A DNA stretch of 64,000 nucleotides from Campylorhamphus procurvoides. Its lineage: Eukaryota; Chordata; Aves; Passeriformes; Dendrocolaptidae. The stretch's first letter is position 1. Each line of letters opens with the position of its first letter. A model generated the notes under the pieces. That model searched no databases. It was not told the DNA's origin and saw nothing but the letters and a program-made list of their open reading frames with translations. Positions 27,801 through 34,255 of this stretch are shown piece by piece. A program made the translations under genes and the position numbers. The stretch covers positions 1 to 64,000 of the forward strand of contig WBMV01008585.1 in assembly GCA_013396655.1 (NCBI GenBank), given 5' to 3'.

Positions 27801-27868
27801 AACAGATTTATCTAGATTTGCAGCACCACTGGAATCTGTTGCTGAACTAAAACTGTAAGTTTTTGGAC
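2915..27868 (-). CDS. DHX29: DHX29, DExH-box RNA helicase 29 (exons 2-27; exon 1 missing)
   Basis: DHX29 is a cytoplasmic DEAH/RHA helicase that binds the 40S subunit and is needed for 48S complex assembly on mRNAs with structured 5' leaders; it is also reported to assist cytosolic RNA sensing. I placed 26 exons, all with AG acceptors and GT donors; in-frame joining gives 1304 residues plus stop, close to human (1369) minus its first exon. Exons (high to low): 27795-27868, 26920-27033, 26238-26367, 25722-25864, 24210-24335, 23645-23771, 23214-23375, 21646-21811, 20425-20548, 19412-20008, 18568-18711, 18293-18469, 17570-17710, 17102-17246, 16766-16886, 15711-15795, 15013-15101, 14396-14524, 13503-13578, 11628-11852, 8566-8702, 7848-7941, 6800-7102, 5332-5463, 3733-3829, 2915-2970. 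Exon 2 needs one base from exon 1, which I cannot find between 27869 and the promoter. No premature stop or frameshift is seen. Residue numbers in the block entries count from the first visible codon; add roughly 62 for human numbering. Confidence 0.97.
3830..6799 (-). other. DHX29 introns 24-25 around exon 25, nothing recognised
   Basis: The two introns (5464-6799 and 3830-5331) are A/T-rich. The open frames within them (for example 5715-6053 on the minus strand and 5929-6258 on the plus strand) overlap each other and have no protein-family resemblance. No transposon signature was seen. Confidence 0.5.
5332..13578 (-). CDS. DHX29: DHX29 exons 20-25: winged-helix, ratchet and OB-fold region
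   Basis: Exon 20 is only 76 bp (13503-13578) and encodes [18 protein letters not shown]. It is too short to stand out as an open frame and was placed by its splice sites and by phase. Exon 21 is 11628-11852 ([20 protein letters not shown]), exon 22 8566-8702, exon 23 7848-7941, exon 24 6800-7102 ([20 protein letters not shown]) and exon 25 5332-5463 ([14 protein letters not shown]). These match the DEAH/RHA winged-helix, ratchet (HA2) and OB-fold modules. Introns 20 and 21 contain an LTR and a 2-kb CR1. Confidence 0.95.
8795..10800 (-). mobile_element. CR1 LINE fragment, about 2 kb, in DHX29 intron 21
   Basis: The plus strand reads as the reverse complement of CR1: the 3' tail lies near 8795 and pol sequence extends to about 10800. 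On the minus strand, translation at 9559-9762 gives [31 protein letters not shown] and [11 protein letters not shown], the CR1 reverse transcriptase and its YADD-like block. At 10357-10620, another piece gives [15 protein letters not shown]. Frames are broken by many stops and shifts, so this is a dead, 5'-truncated copy. It is in the same orientation as DHX29. Confidence 0.93.
11396..11520 (-). mobile_element. Short CR1 3'-end remnant in DHX29 intron 21
   Basis: The block GATTGGATAAGACC, then TTTAAGATAATTGAGTCCAACC, is a diverged form of the CR1 3' end (usually AGAATGGTTTGGGTTGGAAG followed by GACC and so on). The inner boundary is uncertain. Confidence 0.6.
12413..12490 (-). pseudogene. Possible degenerate copy of DHX29 exon 20 and its donor flank
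   Basis: On the minus strand, ATGCCTTTGGAGGAATTAGA and the bases after it match exon 20 (13503-13578) at about 27 of 34 positions, reading [11 protein letters not shown] against [11 protein letters not shown]. The flanking base pattern (AATTC-AAA-CCAA) also recurs beyond the donor position. The donor GT is lost in the copy, and a stop lies just upstream in the same frame. It sits directly on the far side of the LTR from exon 20. It may be a relic of a local duplication, but the match is short and chance cannot be excluded. Confidence 0.4.
12498..13469 (+). mobile_element. Solo LTR of an avian endogenous retrovirus (ERVL-like)
   Basis: The roughly 970-bp element begins TGTGGCCAGG and ends CCACCACA, consistent with TG...CA termini. 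Inside are the repeated CTGGAGCAG / CCCATGGG units, the segment TTTTTACTTCTCTTTATCCT, and the closing GGGCACCC...CCAGCCAAGGTCAA, all typical of a long LTR widespread in songbirds. No gag, pol or env sequence flanks it, so it is a solo LTR. Its sense strand is opposite to DHX29. A clear target-site duplication was not found. Its long minus-strand open frame (12486-13055) is not a gene. The family name is inferred from memory of the repeat. Confidence 0.8.
14396..17710 (-). CDS. DHX29: DHX29 exons 14-19: acidic insertion and RecA2 helicase core
   Basis: Exon 14 (17570-17710) carries the acidic run [13 protein letters not shown], the RecA2 insertion characteristic of DHX29. Exon 15 is 17102-17246, exon 16 16766-16886 ([19 protein letters not shown]), exon 17 15711-15795, exon 18 15013-15101 (motif V region [14 protein letters not shown]) and exon 19 14396-14524. 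Exon 19 has motif [10 protein letters not shown] at visible residues 911-918. All catalytic motifs are intact, so an active ATPase is expected. Confidence 0.96.
18293..20008 (-). CDS. DHX29: DHX29 exons 11-13: RecA1 helicase core
   Basis: Exon 11 (19412-20008, 597 bp) is the largest exon. It begins [12 protein letters not shown], passes through a short Gln run (QQQQ, shorter than in human) and the acidic [11 protein letters not shown], and reaches Walker [10 protein letters not shown] at visible residues 529-537 and motif Ia TQPRRISA. Exon 12 (18568-18711) holds [10 protein letters not shown] and the start of motif II. Exon 13 (18293-18469) completes DEVH (635-638) and carries motif III SAT (667-669). 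DEVH is split by intron 12, only 98 bp long. The exon 12 donor is GAG/GTTATT, a weak match to consensus. Confidence 0.97.
20425..21811 (-). CDS. DHX29: DHX29 exons 9-10: double-stranded-RNA-binding-like domain
   Basis: Exon 9 (21646-21811) reads through [19 protein letters not shown] and PVGKYWKC, and exon 10 (20425-20548) through [19 protein letters not shown]. The spacing of a [10 protein letters not shown] helix, a strand block and a terminal alanine-rich helix matches the dsRBM of the DHX29 N-terminal region. An Arg codon is split between the two exons (AG/G). Confidence 0.92.
20549..21645 (-). other. DHX29 intron 9, nothing recognised
   Basis: This stretch is A/T-rich, with poly-A and poly-T stretches and no transposon signature that I can identify. 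Confidence 0.5.
22233..23105 (+). mobile_element. CR1 LINE 3' fragment in DHX29 intron 8
   Basis: Plus-strand sequence runs from the reverse-transcriptase F-T-D-D-T-K block (TTCACAGATGACACCAAG) to the 3' end (GACCTTTCCAACCTAAACAA). Intermediate CR1 landmarks are CTCAGTGCTGGTGATGCCAC, TGGAGCGAGTCCAGAG, and AGGAGGAATTTCTTCACAG. It is the antisense orientation relative to DHX29 and ends about 110 bases short of exon 8. Confidence 0.93.
23214..25864 (-). CDS. DHX29: DHX29 exons 5-8: charged linker with coiled-coil character
   Basis: Exon 5 is 25722-25864, exon 6 24210-24335, exon 7 23645-23771 and exon 8 23214-23375. Exon 5 is Pro/Gln-rich and diverged. Exon 6 holds the conserved [13 protein letters not shown]. 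Exon 7 is Lys/Gln/Glu-rich and likely helical ([13 protein letters not shown]). Exon 8 carries [15 protein letters not shown]1 insertions sit in intron 5 (between exons 5 and 6) and intron 8 (between exons 8 and 9), and splice sites stay intact. Confidence 0.9.
24716..25464 (-). mobile_element. CR1 LINE 3' fragment in DHX29 intron 5
   Basis: The plus strand starts with the CR1 tail complement (GAATCATGGAATAATTAGGG) and ends with CCCAGGTGCAACACCTTGCA. Minus-strand translation at 25138-25464 gives CR1 pol-like peptide ([38 protein letters not shown]). It is truncated at its 5' end and disabled. Confidence 0.93.
26238..27868 (-). CDS. DHX29: DHX29 exons 2-4: N-terminal UBA-like region
   Basis: Exon 2 (27795-27868) opens with GPKTYSF, exon 3 (26920-27033) with [11 protein letters not shown], and exon 4 (26238-26367) runs from [11 protein letters not shown] to LCLNLPD. 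Together they match the family's N-terminal region, which includes a UBA-like fold and helps contact the 40S subunit. The pattern [16 protein letters not shown] in exon 4 is very strongly conserved. Exon 4 ends in phase 1, and exon 5 supplies the rest of an Asp codon. Confidence 0.93.
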
Positions 27869-29570
27869 CTGCAAATTGCAAATAATTTTCAATTACATGA
27901 GAAGAACACAGCAGTAGCTAAAGCATACCTAACATAACACAAGTTAGTACAAGCAAATATTACACTAACTTGTCAGAAACTTGCAGGTACATAATGATAA
28001 TCTGAATAATCAAGAAAGGTCTTAAACACAGAATAGTGAAGAAAAGCATAACTCTTTGCAGACAAAATACAAAATTCCAAGTGACATAATGAGAGAAAAC
28101 AGGACTAACTGCTTACTTACTCGGAACACTGAACAGGGACTGCCAGAGAGGGAAGGTAATGGCAGGTTCAAAACATACAAGCCTGTTAAGGATTTTTTTA
28201 TTACAAAGCGCATAGCTATGTAACAACTCTTTGCCACTAGAGCTCTGGATAATGGACATTTGCCAAAGTTCAAGGGCAGACAAAACAGCTTTGTAGTAAA
28301 TATTTGATATGGGAGGACATTGAAAAAATAATTGTACTTGGTTCAGGAAGACTATAAGCCACAACTGATGGAGGATGTGAAAATACCCTACACAGTAGTA
28401 TCACTTCATGCCTGACTTATTCTTACCTGGGTACCTGCTTTTGGCCCCTATCTAGGAGGAAGGGCACTCAGTTACAGAAGTCTTTGGTATGACTTGCTAT
28501 GGTCATGCTTAAATACTTTTCACTTGGCAGCTATTAGTAAAAAAAACTAATTCACAAAACTATTTATTGTCACTATAATGGCAACACACAGCTTGCTGGT
28601 GAATTCCATCACTTTGAGAACGTACATACCATGTCTGGTACCCCACAGGCAGAAAGAGACCGAGCAAGCCTGATGCTTCCACCACCCTGAGTGGCGGCAC
28701 ACCGCTCCAGAGGGAGCAGCACTGTGCTTCAGGAGGCACAGAAAGCTCCCACCAGGCAGGCTGGACAGCTCGTCCATGCTAGCCTGCCTGCAGAAGGGCT
28801 CTGGGAGAGTCTGCTTCCAGATCTGCATCAGAATGGGGTGCAGGTAAAACAGCAAAAACATGGTCACCCCTGGTCAGGAAATGCAAACAGCTACCAGTAC
28901 TGGCACTGACTGGTGGGCTCTGGAACCACACAGTGTTTTAGAGTATACTGACGTTTTGCTTCCACTGACTGATTTTTCACCACAGTATACAATGTGGGAC
29001 AGAAGTGGGATGTTTTCTGAAGAGGACGGAGCACCATGGCCACCACAGGAGGAGTTGGGGGACACAATACATACGTTTAGCAGAGTCCAGATTTGTAAAA
29101 GCAAAGTACATTAATAGGTTCAGGAAGCTTATATTAATGGAGTGCAGGACTTTTTGGTAAAAAGTTGGAATTTCAGATGCCCTGGCCATTGTATGATTTG
29201 GTCACGGTCTTCAACACAATCTGTTTTAATGTTATGTGATACCTAAGCTACTTCTGGCAAAGCTGGTTTACTGAAAACAGACATCCCACAGTGCTGCAGA
29301 ATATGAGTTTTTCAGACTACACTCAGAACAGTCATCCCTCAGCTCATCCCACACTGTGAAGCTCTGTAACTACTCTTTCAGAGACAGGAAAAAAACCCCG
29401 AGAAAACGTACATTAGTTTTGAAAACATACATAAGAAGCTGTGGGAAAAGTGCCACGCAAACACTTGCTCCACAGGAACTGCTGATAAACTAGTAACAAG
29501 ACTTTTTTTAATTAACACATCAGTGCCAACACGGCTTATCTGCTCAGAGACACCCTTGGGAAGCAGAATC
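27869..29570 (-). other. DHX29 intron 1 region; unidentified GC-richer island at 28560-29110
   Basis: Any DHX29 exon 1 must lie upstream of exon 2, yet no sequence here encodes the family's MGGKNKKHK-type start or a Lys/Ala-rich N-terminus on the minus strand. The segment 28560-29110 is richer in G/C than its surroundings and carries overlapping open frames on both strands (28860-29114 plus; 28547-28867 minus) with no family that I recognise. Confidence 0.45.
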
Positions 29571-30003
29571 ACCGAATAGTTGTGGTCGGAAGGGACCTCT
29601 GGAGATCATCTAATCCAACTCCCCTGCCAAGGCAGGGTCAGCTGGAGCAGGTGACACAGGAATGAGTCCAGGTGGGTTTGGAATGTCTCCAGCGAGGGAG
29701 ACTCTGTGACCTCCCTGGGCTCCAGGGCTCTGCCACTCTCAACGTGAAGCAGTTCTGAAATGTCCTGTGTTTTAGTTTGTGACCATCGCCCCTTGTCCTG
29801 CCACTAGGCATCATCGAAAAGCACCGGGCACCATCCTGGTGACACCCACCGCTGAGATATTTAAATGCAATAATAAAATCCTCTCTCAGTCTTCTCTAGA
29901 CTAGGCAGGTCCAGCTCCTGCAGTCTCTCCTCACAAGAGCTCCAGGCCCGTCCCGTCTGACCCTCGTCCCTCTGGTAGGGGGTGCCCAGCTGCGGGCACA
30001 GTC
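29571..30003 (-). mobile_element. CR1 LINE fragment abutting the shared promoter
   Basis: The plus strand shows the CR1 3'-end complement (AGAATCACCGAATAGTTGTG, then GGTCGGAAGGGACCTCT) through CCCCTTGTCCTGCCACTAG and CTCCTGCAGTCTCTCCTCAC. It becomes G/C-rich and diverged up to GGGGTGCCCAGCTGCGGGCA, the point where it meets the CpG-dense promoter. The 3' tail points away from the promoter, into DHX29 intron 1. Confidence 0.85.
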
Positions 30004-30185
30004 CCGGGGCCGGGCACAGACAGGGGCGGGCAGGGCCCCCTCCCCGGACCCGCCGCACGGGCACGGCGGGCCCGCCCAGAGCCCGGCGAGCACCCTCTGT
30101 CCGGGCAGGCCCGCGGCGGTGCCCCCATGCCCATGCCCGTGCCCACGCCCACACCCACACCCACCCCCGCCCCCGCNCGGCGAAG
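30004..30185. promoter_or_regulatory. Divergent CpG-dense promoter of DHX29 and MTREX (with a gap)
   Basis: A short G/C- and CpG-rich stretch lies directly upstream of the MTREX start codon, between genes transcribed in opposite directions, as expected for a shared housekeeping promoter. No TATA box is seen. An N at 30177 interrupts it nine bases before the MTREX ATG. The DHX29 first exon and part of both 5' leaders are probably missing at this point. Confidence 0.7.
30124..30163. repeat. Period-6 C-rich array; G-quadruplex candidate on the minus strand
   Basis: CCC runs recur every six bases at 30130, 30136, 30142, 30148, 30154 and 30160 (units such as CCCATG, CCCACA), with longer C-runs at 30122-30126, 30164-30168 and 30170-30174. 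On the minus strand this gives many GGG tracts with three-base loops, the classical G-quadruplex pattern. Confidence 0.85.
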
Positions 30186-30192
30186 ATGGCGG
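30183..30192 (+). promoter_or_regulatory. MTREX: YY1-type motif overlapping the MTREX start codon
   Basis: AAGATGGCGG matches the strong YY1 site found at or just after the start of many housekeeping transcripts. Here it covers the initiator ATG (30186-30188). The ATG context is good for initiation (A at -3, G at +4). Confidence 0.7.
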
Positions 30193-33100
30193 AGGCGTTC
30201 GGGGATGAGCTGTTCAGTGTGTTCGAGGAGGACGCGGCCGCCGCCGCCTCCGGCGCCAAGAAGAGCAAAGCGGGCGCCGCCGAGGGCGCCAGGAGAGCGG
30301 GGTGAGGGCGTGGAACGGGGCGCTGTCCATCGGCGAGGTTTTGGGGGTTTTGGGCCGTAAGCACCGGGTTCGGCTTGTGCCGGCGCTGAACATGCCCGGG
30401 ACCGGGGAGTCGGTGCAGCCTGGAGGGACCCAGTGTGTACAAGTGTCTAAAGGGGGAGTGCCAAGAGGCTTTTCGTGGTGGTGCTAAGCAGTAGGGCGAG
30501 TGACGGCAACGAGCAGAAGCTGCAGCACAGGAAGTTCCCCCTGAACATGAGGAAGAACTTCGCTGTGCGGGTGATCACGCACAGGAACAGTGAGCCCAGA
30601 GAGGCTGTGGAGTTTTCCTCACTGGATATATTCACAAACGCTCTGGATGCAATCCTATGCAATGTGCTCTAGGATAACCTTGCTTAGACCACATGACCCA
30701 CTGTACTCACTTCTAACCTGGCCCGTTCTGTGATTCTACGACCTGCCTTCCCAGAATTCCTGGCCCTAAAGTAGCTAGCCTTGGCTCACTGGGAAAGTGG
30801 GAAGCTTTGGGACCTCGCGAGCATCTTATCGGGGAAGGTTTTGAAATCCCACAGCGGTTTTTGTGGGTGGAGTTCCTGAGGTTGTTCCCTGAATCCAGAG
30901 TGATCACAGTCACCCTTGGGACACGTGGTTTCTTTCATGAAAATAAATAAAGATTCAAAGTTTAAATTTCTTGTCTCTTTACATTGCAGAAAAGTATTGG
31001 AAGAAAAACCTTCAGTACCGGCAACAGGGAAGCCAAAAAGGGAAGTTGAAGTTGATAGTACTGAAGATGTTGTGTCAGGAAAGAAGGCAAAATTGGACGA
31101 TGTGGTATCAGAGGATGCTAAGTAAGTGCTTGGCTTAATGTGTAAGGTAGTCCTAGTACTGGTTAGCTGTTGCCTATATTGCCTGAACAGTCAATATAAA
31201 GTAGGTTTGCGGTGTTTTCACGTAAAGGTGAATTGGACTGAAAATTTGCATTTCCATTATCCATTTTCATGAGGATGTGCTGCTAGTGCAGCCTTAGCAG
31301 TGATGGACACTGGGTATATTTAGAATAGTGCAGCCCCATAGATGTCTGCAGTACAAAGTGGTCCTGTATTTGTGGTTACTCGTGTGAATTGGGGGTTATT
31401 GGTAAAAGCCCCTCTGTTGATTTCACAGCAGGGGATGAGCAGCCAAATGCATGGGAGGAGTCAGGCTTGGCTTGCTGTGCATCACACTGTTGAGAGGCAC
31501 AGCTGGCTTGGGATACAGGAAGGTTATTTGGCCAGTGAAACAGAGAGAGGACTTTTGAGGTATGTAAGGCGATAACTGCAGCAAATGTTTGGAATTGCTG
31601 GCAGATATTTAGATTTGAGCATAAGTGGCAGTGTTTTACATGGATAGAGGGATATACTTGGACATGTTGGCAACTGAAGGGAAGCCAGAATGTCATTTTT
31701 GTGCTGTGGGTTCTGCATGTCTGTCCCTTTTTTTCTTTCTAGAACTTCATGACTGGTATTATGAGGTGTTTTGAGAACAGGTAGAAGGAGAAGTATAGGC
31801 AGCTTATTGTATCTTAGGAGGTGCTTGGAAACTTAGTAGTTTGTGATGATTCAGAAAATTAGGAGGGTTCATGGAATAAATACTCATCCAGACCTGCCAA
31901 ATGCAGGTGGGCACTTCATGCTCAAGATGTGCAAAGCTCTGCTACAGAAATACAAAATGTGTTTGCTATGTTTCTGTTGCTGTTTCTTGGGTGATGTGTT
32001 ACTGATTTCTGTCAGGCAGAATTCTGGCCTGCATTGTCATTTAGTCTTCTATAGTAATTTTTCCTGAGTTCAAAGTAAGATTTGCTGTGAGAAGGTGTAA
32101 AGCAAAATATATGCAGGTATTCCCCAAATGAACAGTAAGCAGTGGAAAGGATTCAAAAGGTTGACTCTAGTCACTTCTTGTGGCTATGAGAGAAGGAACT
32201 GCTAAAGAAAATGGGCCTTGTCTTCAGGTAGCTGCTTGGGATGCTCCAGGCTGATGTCTTTCTGTATCATGACTAGCAGCAGGAATACAGGTCTTGAATC
32301 TTGCTTTGTTGTGTATTGGGAAAAAGTCCTGATTTAATCATAAAGCTTTATACACACAAATGTGATCCAGGTGCTGTTTTATAGTGAAAGCTTATAAGCA
32401 GTAGCTAAAGCAGATTTATAAGGCAGCAAGGTTTTAACTTATAGTTATTGGTCCTATGAGTAGTCTCTGCCAACGGTCCATGTCATCATTGTGCATCTTT
32501 TCGTTAATGTTGCGGTTAAAGTAGAAGTGAAATTCAACATGTTCATTTTTATAAAGGAAACAGAATTTTTACATACTTTTTGGCAATCCTAACTCATGTA
32601 TTTTCAGTCTGATGGACCTGATGCCTCAAGTAAAGGTGCAAGCTGTGGAAACTGTTGAAGGTTGTACGCATGAGGTGAGTGCAGTGAAAATGCAGATGAA
32701 AAATACAGACTTGTTTCATATAATTCTATGTGTTACTGCCAGGTTAATTGTATTGTTTATTTTGCTTGTAATTATTATATCATAGAGTTGCAGAATCATT
32801 TGTGTTGGAATAGACCTTTAAAATCATCAAGTCCAACCATTAGCCCAGCACTTCCAATTCTACCACTAAACCAGCTTGCCCAGGGCCACATCCACGTCTT
32901 TAAATACCCCCAGGGATGGTGACTCAGCCACTTCCCTGGGCAGCCTGTTCCATTGCTCAACAACCCTTTCTGTGAGGAAATTTTGTCTAATTTCTAATGT
33001 CCTATGTATGTCCAGTCTTCCCTAGCGCAGCTTCCGGCCATTTCATGTTGTTCTATCACTTGTTACCCTGGAGGAGAAACCACTGACACACGGGGATGTC

Positions 33101-34255
33101 TGTAGTGCTGCCTGGGGTTGTTGTAACCCAAGGGCAGGACCCAGCTCTTGACCTTGCTGAACCTCATGCCACTGGCTTTAGTCCATCAATCCAGCCTCTC
33201 CAGATCTCTCTGTAGAGCCCTTTTACCCTTCAGTGGATATATTATTTTATATTATATTTATGCTTGTGAGGAGTTTGAAGTGTGTATCTGACATTGTGCA
33301 CACACAAAATGCACTTGAAAAATTAGGAGAATGTCTTACCGGAAGCAGTTTGCATCATATTCGAAATAAAATTGAGTGGTTGTGAAAGACTCAATGTAGA
33401 TAGGTTTCCATATTTGAAAGGTACCAAGAACATTCTGAGCATTGTTGAGGAGGAAAACCTATTGGTTGTTAAAATAGGACTGTGTTCATAGTGTGATCTA
33501 TGTATGCAGCAGTGCATTGAAATACTGTGCTGTTCTTGTTCAAGAAGGAAGGGCTTTTATATAAACCTGATTGCTGTTGAAAATCACATATTGGTAAAAA
33601 GAAAGATTTTTTTTGGTGAAAACTATCCATTCTCAAATTATATTGATAGGCATAACTGCATATCTAAATGTGAAAAATGGGAAGTATTAATGCCCATGTG
33701 TCTCTACAGTTATTTTGAGGTGTCTAATGGAGGTCTGCCTTGACTTAGTAACTGAAGAGAGCTTAAGTATTCAGAATGAATAAATGTTAAGATACCGGCC
33801 AGGAACAGGAAAGTTACGTGTTTAAATAAAAAATGTCCTTAGAAAGAGAATATTATCAATGTGAGCTGGGTAATTGCTTCTAGCATTCACTGGCCAGAAG
33901 CCATGATTGTGTCTTGGCCCAAAGAGCTAATGTTCCAAGGTAGGTGAGGCAGTGATATTTCATACAAGACATCAGGGATATCAGAGAAGTGAGAGAATGA
34001 GCATTGTTAGGACAGGTGAATAGAGGGATTGGCTGAAAAACTGAAAGGAAGGAAGGAACCCTTGACACATGAACTCATAGAAACAGGATAATAGAAATTC
34101 AAATTAATTTTCACACGCTTCACACTGCCAGACATGTCACTGCAGTGAATGCAGAATTCTGCAACTGTTTTTATTTTAAATGTATTTTATAGGTTGCACT
34201 TCCAGCAGATGAAGAATTCACAGGTCTGAAGCCAAGAACCGGAAAAGCTGCAAAA
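30186..34255 (+). CDS. MTREX: MTREX exons 1-4: N-terminal region
   Basis: Exon 1 (30186-30301) encodes [20 protein letters not shown] and an Ala/Lys/Gly-rich stretch, and exon 2 (30990-31121) a charged low-complexity segment. Both are diverged from mammals, as expected of this disordered tail. Exons 3 and 4 (32608-32674, 34193-34255) hold the conserved [19 protein letters not shown], the N-terminal strand segment that wraps the helicase core. Codons are split at the exon 1/2 and 2/3 junctions. Confidence 0.95.

Noticed and set aside
29982..30185. In-frame upstream extension of MTREX beginning at an ATG at 29982
   Set aside because: The frame crosses the N, so continuity is unknown, and the conserved family start [13 protein letters not shown] is at 30186.
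29861..30442. 193-codon minus-strand open frame across the promoter
   Set aside because: It runs through CR1 sequence, the hexamer array and the N, and it overlaps MTREX exon 1. It does not resemble the DHX29 N-terminus.
30475..30672. 65-codon plus-strand open frame after MTREX exon 1
   Set aside because: The peptide is the C-terminal end of CR1 ORF2.
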